From NCBI GenBank assembly GCA_035578175.1, contig JAQMRL010000014.1, positions 18,341,395-18,405,394 on the forward strand: a DNA stretch of 64,000 bases, in the 5' to 3' direction. The position numbers and the translations under genes were made by a program. The stretch comes from Catonia carolina (lineage: Eukaryota > Arthropoda > Insecta > Hemiptera > Achilidae). Positions 1-10,489 of the stretch are shown here, piece by piece (position 1 is the stretch's first letter; the number at the start of each line of letters is the position of its first letter). The notes beneath the pieces are model-generated. The model was not told the DNA's origin. It worked only from the letters and a program-made list of their open reading frames with translations, and did no database searches.

Positions 1-978
1 TAATCTCAGGGTTTATTAACTATAATTGTTTATTGTTTATTCTAATAACTTACAAAGTACAACAATTGAAAATTTTAAATAAAACAAAAGAATATCAGTA
101 CATATTTAAATGTAAATGTAATACTGGTTTTATATTTAGAAATTTTGATTATTAATTAATTTTGACTTCTTTATATATTGATAAATAGAATTTTATATTG
201 ATATCAGTTAATGAAAATGAATATTTAGTTGACTTTTACCGGTTCCCGTTACAATTTTTTGAGCATGAATGAAGCGTTGGTTGATAGCGTCGGTCTACAA
301 AACTGAAATCTTGCTATTTCAAACTTTAAGTAATTCAATCTATTTTCCAAACTTCCATTCAAAATTTTATTATAAAATATAGCTCACAACTCTGTCCACT
401 CGTTGATACATTATTTGACATAGATTAGTATCTTTAAATATTATGATTTTAATTTTTACTGGAGCGTTCACATAATGCGTTCGGTACGGATGGTTGATGG
501 CGTACCGCTCCCCGATTTCATGATTCAAGCGACTATAATCTTCTTTGAATTTTGATTGAATATTTTAAAACTGTTCAGAAAAATCGGATCACTGTTTAAA
601 AATATACATTGTATATTACCACAGTTATAAATGTTTTTAATTTAATATTTTATCCTAATTTCGATTTTTAATTTACTCTTTCCTAAATATGATTTAGTTG
701 TTCATTTTGATAAAGTAGTACTCATTTCTAATCTCGTTGTTCGTATGTTACAAATTATAAAATGATTGAAAATTAACTGATATTCTATTAATTAAAAAAA
801 ACTATTATTATTTACCAGTATCTATACATTATAAAGCTATTAATATTATTTAAAAGTTTTAACAAATTTATATACCAGGTATTACTAGATTTGATCTTTT
901 CTACTTAAAAATTAAGTAGTGGTCAACCTGTCTGTTCGACCTTGTCCGTTAAACAAAATGTAGGTCAAGTTCATCCTA
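1..978. other. Intron sequence without recognisable gene
   Basis: AT-rich DNA downstream (in gene sense) of the neuroligin exon at 2127-2866. I see no exon, RNA gene or repeat that I recognise. The next neuroligin coding exon is not found here, so it lies beyond the left edge. Confidence 0.5.
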
Positions 979-1258
979 CAAGGTATATGTGTAAAAGACA
1001 CGAATCAGAGTTATCTCTTGTGAAAAGTAATGAATTTCACTGTACAGCCAGACCCTGTGGTAAATGAAGTGAAAGTGTCATTTGCATAGTGAAAAGTATG
1101 TGCTTTTCAGAGGGCCCGGCGTGTTGATAAGCGTACTTTTCCACTCAGTGAGGAAGGCATAGGTAAACCACTTCACTCCTCGTTTTACTTAGTAAAACCT
1201 CTGCAGGTTCAAACCAGCCTTTCGGTTGATGACCAAAACAACAACAACAACAACAGTT
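960..1258 (+). repeat. SINE-C copy, plus orientation
   Basis: Copy of a dispersed 0.3-0.4 kb retroposon-like repeat. Hallmarks are AGAGGGCCCGGC, GTGAGGAAGGCA, GGTTCAAACCAGCC and a tail of AAC units at about 1238-1258. Other copies are at 24608-24768, 32355-32590, 35223-35611 and 45085-45483. The last has an 11-bp target duplication, so the family is retroposed or otherwise mobile. No tRNA head is obvious. Confidence 0.75.
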
Positions 1259-1261
1259 AAA

Positions 1262-1390
1262 CTGTAAAATGTTTTAGTCATACAATTGGCTGACCATGTG
1301 ATAAGAAACATGACTAGTTTTTTATAGCCCTAGAACTAGCATATTGAGGGCAAATAATTTAACACTCCACCTGCCCGTTTATGGACATTT
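1262..1390 (-). repeat. SINE-C 5' portion, inverted
   Basis: Matches, on the minus strand, the 5' segment of the same repeat seen at about 45370-45483 (key words GGCTGAC..TGTGATAA, TAGCCCT, ACACTCCACCTGCCCG). It abuts the plus-strand copy at 960-1258, making a tail-to-tail inverted pair. Confidence 0.6.
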
Positions 1391-1479
1391 TTTTGAGGTT
1401 TTGCAGTACTTGATATTCCTTTCTTACCCAGTGTTGCATAGAAGTCACATTGGAGTGAAATAGCAGACATAAAAACTTT

Positions 1480-1616
1480 AATTGTTAGTGACTATTTTTG
1501 ATCAAAGAGCGCTGGATGTGAAGTGTAATAATTTTCTGTACCCTAGCCAGGAATCGAACCTGAGACCTCCGCTTAGCAGTGTAAGATGCTGACCACTACG
1601 CCATGGACGCGACCAT
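1480..1616 (-). repeat. tRNA-headed SINE-E copy
   Basis: On the minus strand a tRNA-like head carries an A box (TGGCGTAGTGG) and a B box (GGTTCGATTCC), then a body related to 41968-42128 and 42235-42378. It is not a tRNA gene: no acceptor stem closes and the head runs straight into a shared non-tRNA body. Confidence 0.65.
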
Positions 1617-2126
1617 TAATTTCTTTTTAAAGTTAATTTTAGTTTAAAATATTCGTGTGTTCATTTACTAAATAAAGTAGCATTTCTTCGAGTATGTTGA
1701 ATGTACATACAAGTATATTTTTTTAGGCTGTAAATAGTGACTTTGTCCATTTTACCAATATTTTTGAATTGTAACATTATTTAAGTCTTAAATGATGCTT
1801 TGATATTAAAATCATATTTAGTTTTTTTTGCTACAAATCTAAGCTAGAGAATATTGTTTAGGAAGCTTGCACATGAATTTACTTATTCATATTGTTGGGA
1901 ACATTGATACCATCAAGCCCACTGTGTGACGTATCTGTCCAACTTTTTTGTCACGCCATCGAAAAGGCTGAAGGTCTAAAAGTGATTTTATTTCACGTAA
2001 ATGTCAGTAAAGTGTATGAAACAATGTACACATATTTGTTTGTGTATAGTTAAGAAATTTAGGATTGAAAGGGATATAGGAAACAAGAAATTAATAAGTT
2101 GTCAAGAAAAAACATGATGATCTTAC

Positions 2127-2866
2127 CTGTGGATAATCACCATCCTTGGTTTGATAATCGAACACATAGAAATACGATCTAGTTTTGCTTTGTTGTGAAG
2201 ATGAAGCAGAAGAAGAAGAAGAAGAAGATGAAGGTTGATTAGTTGAAGGTTTACTTAACATATCGCCCGTCTGAACAACCGGTGCAACAAACTGAGCATC
2301 ACTTAACGCGGCAACGGTCGCATCTCTAGTATTAATCGGATGCAAAACAGTTCTTTCCCAATCCGTGTATTCATTGACAACCGTAAAAAATATTTCTGAT
2401 AAATGATACGTGTATGCATTCCTAACATAAGTTCGTATGATTTTATCTCTACGTTCACCTTCAAAACCCGCTTGGATATCATTCGCCGAAAACTTCCATA
2501 AAGCTTCACTTGTTACAACACCAAATAAAAGATCATATCTGTTAATAAATTCACTACTACGTTTTGATAAACTTGGTACAAAATGTGTCAATAATTCTTC
2601 TTCGAAATCGGTTTTTATAACAACACCATCTACACTAGGACCGAATGAACTTAAAAATGCCGGTGCATTCACATCTGCTTTCATTAATTCACTTAATGAA
2701 ACTTCTCTCAAGCAATCTACAATGTCTTCGTGGTCACGATATAAATCGTCCGGGATTGTACAGTTCACTTGCCTTGCCAATCTGACTGCAAAACTAACTG
2801 GATCTTCGACTAATGCCCAACTACTCATCGCAGATCCAGACAGTAAGATTGCCCGGTGAAATAATC
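2127..2866 (-). CDS. Nlg: Neuroligin, internal coding exon (C-terminal half of esterase-like domain)
   Basis: Neuroligins are postsynaptic type I membrane adhesion proteins whose ectodomain is a catalytically dead cholinesterase fold binding neurexin. This 740-bp exon is read from an acceptor (TTTGTTTGTTCCAG, exon starts 2866, phase 1) to a donor (CACAG/GTAAGA at 2127/2126, phase 0). It encodes GLFHRAILLSGSA, then SWALVEDPVSFA, INRYDLLFGVVTSEALW and finally SYFYVFDYQTKDGDYPQ, all in the order of the family's alpha/beta-hydrolase core. A serine-rich run encoded by an AGA/GAA-type repeat sits just before SYFYVFDY. The phase-1 start completes the glycine codon opened by the exon at 38045-38245, giving ..TVMP-G-LFHRA. 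No frameshift or stop is present. Which neuroligin paralogue this is cannot be decided. Confidence 0.95.
2197..2234 (-). repeat. Trinucleotide repeat coding a polyserine tract in neuroligin
   Basis: On the plus strand a GAA-rich tract; on the coding strand TTC-phased so that it reads as eight serines, Ala, three serines, then QQS. It lies within the exon, between the STNQP segment and KTRSYFYVFDY. Such coding microsatellites usually form disordered loops and vary in length. Confidence 0.85.
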
Positions 2867-2935
2867 CTGGAACAAACAAATCAAAACAACAATATATTAA
2901 CCAACGTTTATTACCTTGAAAAGTACAAGTTTTTT

Positions 2936-2996
2936 TTATTTTATTTTTTTAAGGTCGCATCAACAATAAAGTCATTAGCGACCACAATTACATAAC
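2936..2996 (-). repeat. SINE 3'-end remnant (SINE-E type)
   Basis: Read on the minus strand it contains GGTCGCTAATGAC and GTTGATGCGACCTTAAA, followed by an A-rich tail. This is the same 3' end as the complete tRNA-headed SINE at 52241-52436. The remnant lies about 70 bp upstream of the acceptor of the neuroligin exon. Confidence 0.6.
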
Positions 2997-3005
2997 AATC
3001 TTAAA

Positions 3006-3674
3006 TTAACAAAATTTACATAACAAAATTTGAATTAAAATGTCTTGAGTGAACAAAATTTGAAGAATGACTTGTGTAAACAAAATTTGGATTAAAATAC
3101 GTATATTGTGTAATTGTAAGTCCGTAAGGTATAAAACCACATTCTGTATACTCTTGATGTCCGTCAGCATTATTTTCGTATTTTGTGTTAAGTTATACTT
3201 TTCTCGTAGATCACGTAATCCTGGACATTTTAGCAGTAAGTGTATTATCATCAATGTAGTATCGTTGCAAAAATAACAGGTCGGTGCATCAGTCTTTTGA
3301 AGAAGGTATTTGTGTGTGAGACTAGAATGTCCAATTCGTAGGCGTGGTATAAGTACTTGATTTTACCTGCTACTTTGTGGTATTAATACGTCATGTGTGT
3401 TTTCCCTGAAGTCGTGTAGTTTACTGCGATGTCCTTTCCATTCATCGTTCCACACTCCTTGTGTCGTCTTGAGAACAAATTTTGACAAATCAACATGTGA
3501 GACAGCATGATCATGAAACACTTCTTTTATGGCTTGTTTGGCAGCATTGTCTGCCTTCTCGTTTCCTGATATACTAACGTGTGCTGGAGTCCATACAAAT
3601 TCAATTGTGTTATTAACTTTTGTATTTGACACTAAAAGCCTAACTATTTCTTGAATTATCGGTAGTACAAGTTT
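3006..3674 (-). pseudogene. Non-LTR retrotransposon ORF2 C-terminus with RNase H domain, degraded
   Basis: The minus strand encodes the end of an RNase-H-bearing LINE polyprotein. IEFVWTPAHVSISGNEKADN (about 3540-3610) is the RNase H core with the WTPAH and GNEKAD motifs. Downstream, after an in-frame stop and frame change near 3363, come RLRIGHSSLTHKYLLQK, TCYFC and HLLLKCP, the Cys/His tail typical of Jockey/I-type insect LINEs. Reading continues upstream of 3632 (LPIIQEIVRLLVSNT) until it is cut at 3674 by a SINE-B insertion, and I find no continuation beyond 5088, so it is 5'-truncated. Short ACAAAATTT-containing repeats at 3005-3095 mark its 3' flank. Confidence 0.8.
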
Positions 3675-3901
3675 TTAAAATTCCTAATTTGTGTACGTTG
3701 CAATCTGTTTAATATAGAACAATAAGCAACTCCATGACCCAATGAGATGAGGATGATGTGTACGGCGTGTAAATGAGGTGTAGTCTTGTACAGACCCAGG
3801 CCGACCATTCCTGAGAGAGTATGGTTAATTAAACCCCAACCATCAAAGTACACCGGTAACCACTGTCTAGTATTCGAGTCCGTATAAAAGTAACTACCTT
3901 T

Positions 3902-4971
3902 CTTCTTCTTCTTCAAGTGCCGTCTCCGCGTCGGAGGTTGGCGATCATCATTGCTATTCTAACTTTCGAAACAGCTGCTCGGAACAGTGACGTGGAGTTG
4001 AGACCAAACCAATCTCTCAAATTCTTCAGCCAGGACGCTTTCCTTCTACCCGGCCGGCGCTTTCCTGCTATCTTTCCTTCCATTATCAGCTGAAGAAGTC
4101 TGTATTTCCCGTTTCGAAGAACATGGCCGAAGTACTGCAGTTTTCGTCGCTTGATGTCGTATAGCAGTTCCATCTCCTTGCCCATCCGAGTCAGTACGTC
4201 CGTGTTTCGTACTCTGTCGGTCCACGATATACGGAGCATGCGGCGGTATAGCCACATCTCAAACGCCTCCAGCCTCCTTTCTAGAAGTTTCGTTAGTGTC
4301 CATCCTTCCTGCCCGTAAAGAAGTACAGGAAGTACGTAGCACCCCAGAATTCGGAGCCTCGTGTTGAGACTAAGATCACGCTGGCACAATAGATGTTTTA
4401 GTTTCGTGAACACCGCTCTGGCTTGCTCGATACGCACTTTAACTTCCTGACCGTAGTCCCATTTGTCATTTAGGCAGCACCCAAGGTATTTGTACGTGTG
4501 CACCTGTTCAATGGCGGAGCCAGCGAGTGTGATTCCTGCGTTGACCTCCTCCTCACCGATCACCATGAACTTGGTTTTACGTATATTCATCCGTAGTCCG
4601 TATGCATTGCTAATTGTGTTGACGCGTTCCAGCAACACTTGGAGATCTTCCTCGCTATCTGCAATCAGCGCTGTATCGTCGGCATATCTCAGGTTGTTGA
4701 TGCCCTCTCCATTCACTATAATGCCTTCTCTGCATCCATCCAAAGCTTCCGACAAAATGGCCTCCGAATATAAGTTGAAGAGCATCGGTGAGAGCACGCA
4801 TCCCTGTCTAACTCCACGGCAGATTTGCACTTCCTCCGACAGCTCCTCCCCCACTCGCACCTTGGCACATTGGTTCCAATATAGGTTGGCGATAATTCTT
4901 ATGTCGCGATCGTCGAGGCCCACTCGTTGCAAAATTTCTAGCATCCTGTCGTGTAGTACTACCTTTACTAG
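3902..4971 (-). mobile_element. 5'-truncated RTE-like non-LTR retrotransposon
   Basis: The insertion lies inside SINE-B. Flanking copies of TAACTACCTTT at 3891-3901 and 4972-4982 look like its target duplication. The 3' end (low coordinates) finishes in GAA units right after the stop codon, the short-repeat 3' terminus typical of RTE elements rather than a poly(A) tail. The 5' end is truncated in the middle of the reverse transcriptase. Confidence 0.85.
3913..4953 (-). pseudogene. RTE-type reverse transcriptase, C-terminal part
   Basis: An open reading frame of about 345 codons begins at the truncation point (HDRMLEILQRVGLDDRDI). It contains the RT palm motifs ICRGVRQGCVLSPMLFNLY and LRYADDTALIADSEEDL (the YADD catalytic aspartates), then LRMNIRKTKFMVIG, YKYLGCCLND, LPVLLYGQEGWTL, EAFEMWLYRRMLRISWTDR and KLQYFGHVLRNGKYRLL, the usual C-terminal order of RTE and related LINEs. 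It ends IANLRRGDGT plus stop at 3913. The apurinic endonuclease domain and N-terminal RT are missing, so the copy cannot be autonomous. The frame is unbroken, suggesting a fairly recent insertion. Confidence 0.9.
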
Positions 4972-5214
4972 TAACTACCTTTACTAGTATTTAAACCAGA
5001 AACCTTCGTCTCCAAAAATCAGCTGTTAAACAGCTGATTTTGGCAACGACTTTACCTCTAGACCAACCCGGTGGGTAAGTACAAGTTTGAAACGTTAATT
5101 ATAGTTACTTGAGTCACGAGTGTGCCTTTGGTTTTAACGAGGGAAAAAGGGGGAAAGCATCAGTGCGCATGCGTGACTACTTTGGTATCAGTTCACCACC
5201 ACAACAACGTAAAC

Positions 5215-5810
5215 TATACTTAGAGAACATACAGTATATCGTGAAACCTTTTGTAGATTAACCCTTCTGCTAAGGGAGACAATCTGAGTTTCCCTGGTAG
5301 TTACCAGCACTAAAAGCCTATAGCAAACGTATTTATAAAGCGATTTGTTCGGTTCATATATCAAATTACGCCAGTTGAATTGTTCTATAATTTCATATAA
5401 AACATAATACAATGTATTGATAGCAAGGTTGAAACGATGGTTGTAAGTTGCCAAGTTACTTTTGAAGTCATCCTATCTTCAAGATAATGTAACTTATGGA
5501 TTATTTCATATATAAGGTATGTAAAACTACAGTACATACTAAATCATAACAATACATAGATGTTATAAAATCAAATCTTAACATCTTATGTGCAACTGTT
5601 GGCGTAGTATGCGGAAATTCTGAGAGTAAACATTACACTTGTTCGTCAAAGCTCCCACAACCTGTTTCATAGCCTTTTACAAGCCCTATCCTTTTACCAC
5701 TAATACATAATTTTGTATATACTCGTATATTTATAACTGTATATGTGTTTAATGTTAATACTACAAACATACGTATTGTAAACAAGTGAGTGGGGAATGA
5801 CAGGAATTTC
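5215..5810 (+). repeat. Repeat D, copy 1 (about 600 bp)
   Basis: About 600 bp shared, in the same orientation, with 15655-16280. Landmarks are GCAAACGTATTTATAAAG, GATAGCAAGGTTGAAACG, GCCAAGTTACTTTTGAAGTC, CAACTGTTGGCG and GAGTGGGGAATG. No coding potential is conserved between copies. The class is unknown. Confidence 0.75.
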
Positions 5811-5993
5811 TTTTCAGAACGTTATTCACTCATGATTTAAAGTACTTAAAATTGTTTTTACTTTCTCTTGCCTATATGATTATATAGGATGGAAAGTATT
5901 GTTTTTATGTCGATTTTTCGAAATCGAGTTTTCACCGGATATACACGTTTTCAGACTCCCTGAACCCCAAAAAACATGTTTTAAGTGATTGCT

Positions 5994-6053
5994 CTCTCTC
6001 TCTCCCTCTCTCTTTCTCTCTCTCTTCCTCTGTGTGTGTGTGCGTGCGTGCGC

Positions 6054-6084
<31 letters not shown>
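5994..6084 (+). repeat. Compound CT/GT/GC microsatellite in HINE
   Basis: A pyrimidine CT tract passes into TG, TGCG and an uninterrupted GC run near 6050-6068, then TG again. Alternating purine-pyrimidine of this length can adopt Z-DNA. The tract occupies the position of the shorter TG run in other HINE copies. Confidence 0.95.
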
Positions 6085-6400
6085 ATCAGAATATCTCAAG
6101 AACGAAACATCTTACGAACTTAAAACTTGAAACGTAAGTTAAGTACTTCTACAGGACACGACACAAACATTTTCATCAAAATCGGTGAACCGGAAGTAGT
6201 TGTTTATTCGTATCATTTTTCTCTTTTTTGCAATTTTCTAAAAAACGGGTCCCCCAATTTTTTTTAAAAATCGCTTTATTTACTAAATTTTTTATGCTCT
6301 TCAAGATGTCTGCTGAATTTCTTGAGAAGGCTGTTTTCTCGTTAAAAAATTATTTTTTAAGATTGCGGCTTTAATATGGATTTTAGTGCAAAAACATATA

Positions 6401-6745
6401 CAGTTCAGCCGTTGTTAGTTTGCTCCTCCATCTGTCAACAAACAAAAGCCACCTACTACAGGGTGCACGCTAGAGTGTACGACTTTACGGATGTCGTATT
6501 CCTATTAAGTTAACTATTTTTAAAATTATAAGTACTTCAAAGTACTAAAAACATCAGTCATGATATGATTTAGGCCTAACAATTTCATTTAGAAAAATAC
6601 TTTTAAAAGTATTTTGTATTTAAATACTTTTGAAAGTGTTTTGTTGTTACTTTTTAATCAGCGTGTACACATTTTGATATAATGCGCATGCTCAGTGACG
6701 TCATTATTTGTTTACATTAGGACCAAACTAAGAGAGGCTGGACTA
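6401..6745. mobile_element. Tc1/mariner-type MITE with TA target duplication
   Basis: The termini are CAGTTCAGCCGTTGTTAG at the left and the imperfect inverted TAGTCCAGCCTCTCTTAG at the right. TA dinucleotides flank it at 6399-6400 and 6746-6747. Removing it restores the HINE consensus around ATATA..ATAAAAGTTGTAG. It is 345 bp and non-coding. Confidence 0.75.
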
Positions 6746-7129
6746 TAATAAAAATTGTAGGGAATTTAAATTACTACACCTTTTTTCAAAACGTTTTTTC
6801 CATAACGCTTAGTTTAGCGGTAATTAGCAATTTTCTTTTTTTTTCTCACGAAAACGTAAGGAGAATAAGAGATTTAATCGTCTGCAAATTTATTTTAAGA
6901 ATTTTTCTCTACAGAGGCTAGTTTAGCCTGAAGGAGTGATTTTACGTATTTTTAAGCCATAATGAGGGTTGATTTTCATTTTTCGTTCTTTCACTCATGA
7001 TTAAAATTAAGTTATGTTTATTAAGATTAGTTTGTTTTATTTATTTCTTATGTTTTATTACTAATGTTAGGGTTTATTGTTAATTATTTGCATTGGCAAG
7101 AAAAAAGTTTGTAAGTCTTTCACACCAGA

Positions 7130-7587
7130 ATTTTAAATATATTGTATGATAGTAATTATAAAATTGAAATACAAGAAATTAACGTAGTGAAATTAACTAA
7201 TGAAACCCCGGAAAGACAATGAACAGGTGGATGTTTCAAATATTATAATAAACTATAAAAGAAATAAAAAACCAAGTTCTTAATTTAATTTGTCCTGCTT
7301 AATAATTTGTTAGTTGCACCAAACGAAAGAGGAAAAAGAAATAAAATTAATTAGGGAAAAATATTAAGTCTTAAGATCATGAGTGGTAAGCCCCTAAGCA
7401 AGTATAAAGTCAGGGAGAAAGGTAGGGGAAGTTATTTAATTATGTCGTTATATTATACGTGGCTTAAAGGACTCCGTTTTCAACTAGAGTCTGATTCATT
7501 TTTCCTTTCTCTTTCTTCCTCTCTCTACGCTTTTCTTAAAATATACAAACAGGGTGATTCAAAATTTAAAGTTTCTATAATTAAAAA
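7130..7587. other. AT-rich intron spacer
   Basis: Between two HINE copies in opposite orientation. No recognised gene or repeat; the 72-codon frame here has no family resemblance. Confidence 0.5.
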
Positions 7588-8306
7588 TCTAATGTGAAAC
7601 ACTCACACGACTTTCTCTTGCCAATGAAAATAATGAACAATATAACCTAAAATTAGTAATAAAACGTTAAAATAAACAAAAAACTAACCTCAAAAAATAT
7701 AACTTTATTTTAATCATGAGTGAAGGATGCAAAATGAAAATGAACCTCAGTTTAGCTTAAAAATACGGAAAATAACTCTTTCGCGTTAAACTAGGCTCTG
7801 TACAGAAAAATGCTGTAAATAAAAATTGTAGATCTTTTAATTTCCTATAAATTTAATTATATACAATTTTGTCGTAAAATGCATACTAAGGCTGAAATCT
7901 TAAAAAATCGATGTTTTACACGTTTTTGTGAGAAAAAAACAAAATCGCTAATTACCGCTAAACTAAGAAGCATCAAACAAAAAAATTATCGAATTACAAC
8001 TTGTTGGTTTTTAAATTCTGTACAACGTTTATTACATACATTTTTGCGGTAAAATGCATAGTAAAGCCGCAATCCTAAAAAAACCAATGTTTTACGAGAA
8101 AACAGCCTCCCCAAGAATTTCAGCAGGCATGGCGCCTACCTTATCTTGTAGAACGTAAACATTTAGTAAATAAGGCGATTTTTAAAAAAAATCGTATGGC
8201 CGTTTTTGAGAAAATCGCAAATAAGTGAAAAATAACACGAATAAACTACTACTTCCGGTTGACCGATTTTGATAAAAAGGTTCGTGTCGGGTCCGGTACT
8301 AATATA

Positions 8307-9675
8307 CAGTATTGTGCGAATTAATGTGAACAGAGACAAAATTTCAGTTTTCATAAGTTGGCACACCTGCTGTGCCCATTCTATCAGCTGTTTTGTCCAG
8401 GAAACAACATAACCTCAAAACCTTATTAGTAAATTGATGTAAACACGTGCTTTTTGTTATAACAGTGTTATATTTTAATGTTTATGCAAGTTTGTGTTAT
8501 TTTCGTTGATTTTGTGAAAATGGTGCACTCTGGTTTGATTTGTTATTAATATGGATATCACGCCTAGAAAAAGAGAAAAGGTCATAACACTTAGTGAGCA
8601 TACACCAATGACTCAGAGGGACATTGCAAAGGAGTGTTGTGTAAGTTTGGGTGCAGTAAACAAAATCATCAAACAAAAAAAGCAAACAGGGTCAGTTGAA
8701 GTGCAGCGGAAAGGAAAATGTGGAAGAAAACGGAAGACTGCTCCTCGAGATGAAGCCTTTCTATTGCGAGATAGCAAATTTCATCCCAGAAAAACAAGCT
8801 ATGACCTTCAGCAAGATTTAGAAAAGGCTGGAGTGAAAATTCACGACTCAACAGTACGCAGACGTCTCTTAGAATGAGGGAGAAGAGCCGTGAGACCACA
8901 GAGAAAACAACTTCTGACAGTGCCTATGATGAAAAAAAGGCTGAATTGGGCAAAAAAATATGCTCATTGGAGTGCAGAAGATTGGAGAAAAGTGTTATTT
9001 TCTGACGAGACCCACTTCGTTGTGCAGGGCCAGCGATCAAAGTTCGTTCGTAAGGCAGCCAATGAGTCACTTTCTGCTAGCCATATTAACCAAACAGTCA
9101 AACATCCCCCCAAAAAAATGTTCTGGGGCTGTTTTTCATACTCAGGTACTGGCACACTTATTCCAATTGAAGGTATGATGAATAGTGAAAAATACAGAGC
9201 ATTGCTAGGGCAACGCTTAGCTATAGAACTTAATAAAGTACAGGCCGAAGGGACCGCAATTTTTCAACAAGACTCGGCTCCGTGCCACGTATCGAAGATT
9301 ATGATGAAATACTTTACAGATAATAATATTACCCTTCTTGATTGGCCTGGGAATTCACCTGATCTTAATCCTATAGAAAATTTGTGGGCAATATGTAAGG
9401 CTAGGCTACAAAAATTGGACTGTACGACAAAAACAAAACTGGTGGAAGCAGTGATTCAGGTTTGGTTTAGAGATTAAGCCATCACAAACAATTGCAAAAA
9501 ACTTGTGGATTCCATGCCAAGAAGACTCCAGGAAGTCATAGAAGTAAAAGGGGGACACATTAAATACCAGTTAATGGAAATTATCTCATGTAAGTGTACC
9601 TAAATGCATCTTTGTCCTAAATAAATCATATTTACAAATTATTTCTGTTTGTTCACATTAATTCGCACAATACTG
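8307..9675 (+). mobile_element. Tc1-family DNA transposon, complete with both termini
   Basis: The element is 1369 bp, bounded by TA at 8305-8306 and 9676-9677. Its terminal inverted repeats begin CAGTATTGTGCGAATTAATG and match perfectly for about 26 bases at the two ends. It carries a single transposase gene in plus orientation with two stop codons. The near-perfect termini and short coding damage point to a young copy inserted in an older HINE. Confidence 0.95.
8551..9603 (+). pseudogene. Tc1-like transposase (DD34E) with two in-frame stops
   Basis: This would be a cut-and-paste transposase of about 350 codons. The N-terminal paired-type HTH region includes MTQRDIAKECCVSLGAVNKI and SVEVQRKGKCGRKRKT. 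The catalytic triad is visible: D in VLFSDETHFVVQG, D in FQQDSAPCHVSK and E in DLNPIENLWAICK, with 34 residues between the second D and the E. The frame is interrupted by TGA at 8875-8877 (between TVRRRLLE and GRRAVRPQRK) and TAA at 9475-9477 (after QVWFRD). Beyond it the same frame reads ITNNCKKLVDSMPRRLQEV and GGHIKYQ before the natural stop at 9601-9603. No indel is needed, so the copy is defective only by these two point changes. The start at 8551 gives the usual N-terminal length. Confidence 0.92.
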
Positions 9676-9911
9676 TAACTTAAGTTTCAAGTTCGTACGA
9701 TGTTCCGTTCTTGAGATACTCTGTTCGCGCACGCACGCACGCACACACACGTGCGCGCGTGCACGCACACACACACACACACACCCACACAGACCAATCG
9801 CTAAAAACATGTTTTTTGGGTTCAGGTGATCGGAAAACGTGTAGACCCGGTGAAAAATCAACATGAAAACAATACTTTCCTTCCTATATATTCATATAAG
9901 CAAGAGAAAGT

Positions 9912-10489
9912 AAAAATAAGAGAAACTCATGTGAATGTTTAACATAAGATTATTTAGCTGTAGAGTCAGCTCCAAAAGTTGATTTAATTTTTGAATCAAC
10001 CTGTATGTACAACTATATTGCTATAATTATTATTATATGAAATAAACTACGACCTTAGTCTCTCTTTTGTTTTTCTTTCATCTTTGTTTTAAATTTTATC
10101 TTATTTTTTCTACCCTTACTTCAAATTATACTAAAATGTGTTTTTCTTTCTAATCTTCATCTTTCATTTTTCCTTTTTCTTCTAGTTTTCCACCTTATCT
10201 CGACTTTTATTATGTCTTTATAATTCTTTATGCGGTACAGTACAAGAATAACCTAATATTCTAAACTAAAAAAGTTCTGAAATTCAAATTGTTTTTTTCT
10301 TTGGTGAACTTTTCATTTTCCAGAGCTTTTCTAACGGTAAGAGTAATAAAAATTGGTTTTCCTCATTTAGGACCAATTTCAGAAGGTACGAAAAGTAGTT
10401 TTAATATAATAGTGCTTGATGATAAATTTTCAGAGTGACATGATAGTTTATATAGTTATATTTACTATTTAATTTAAATTTAAGGCGAA
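9912..10489. other. AT-rich intron spacer
   Basis: Pyrimidine-rich segments near 10060-10200; no recognisable gene or repeat family. Confidence 0.45.

Larger units (their letters stand above)
3675..5077 (-). mobile_element. SINE-B copy split by an RTE-like LINE
   Basis: tRNA-derived SINE in minus orientation. Its head (5040-5075) has A box TGGTCTAGAGG and its body matches four other copies (28459-28760, 41326-41651, 46127-46439, 48517-48847). An 11-bp target duplication AGTACAAGTTT is at 3664-3674 and 5078-5088. The body is interrupted at 3902-4971 by a LINE. Confidence 0.85.
5860..7129 (+). mobile_element. HINE-like element, near full length, holding a MITE
   Basis: It starts with ACTTTCTCTTGCC after a T run and ends with GGCAAG..AAAGT, a degenerate hairpin and CACACCAGA. 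Internal blocks include the TG/CG microsatellite, GGTCAACCGG-type word, and GCTTAGTTTAGCGGTAATTAGC. A 345-bp MITE occupies 6401-6745. Non-coding; the family is discussed under findings. Confidence 0.85.
7588..9911 (-). mobile_element. HINE-like element interrupted by a Tc1 element
   Basis: Minus-oriented copy. Its hairpin end is at 7588 (TCTAATGTGAAACACTCACACGAC on the plus strand, shown as its two arms GTGAAAC and CTCACAC) and its ACTTTCTCTTGC end is at 9911. The insertion at 8307-9675 lies a few bases from the microsatellite; flanks TACTAATA and ACTTAAGTTTCAAG rejoin to the family consensus. Confidence 0.85.

Noticed and set aside
1533..1610. tRNA gene
   Set aside because: A and B boxes are present but the sequence belongs to a dispersed SINE and no closed acceptor stem is visible. 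Same decision at 18662, 42050, 42300, 52245 and 54113.
1..2126. Search for the next 3' neuroligin exon
   Set aside because: No frame continuing the expected esterase-like tail after DGDYPQ was found; the intron seems to run off the window.
2437..2859. Plus-strand reading frame of 140 codons
   Set aside because: It is the antisense shadow of the neuroligin exon; no family match and no splice logic.
5860..7129. HINE copies as Tc1-type or foldback elements
   Set aside because: Their inverted repeat is asymmetric (terminal at one end, subterminal at the other) and no TA or other duplication is seen; hairpin and microsatellite fit Helentron-type elements better.
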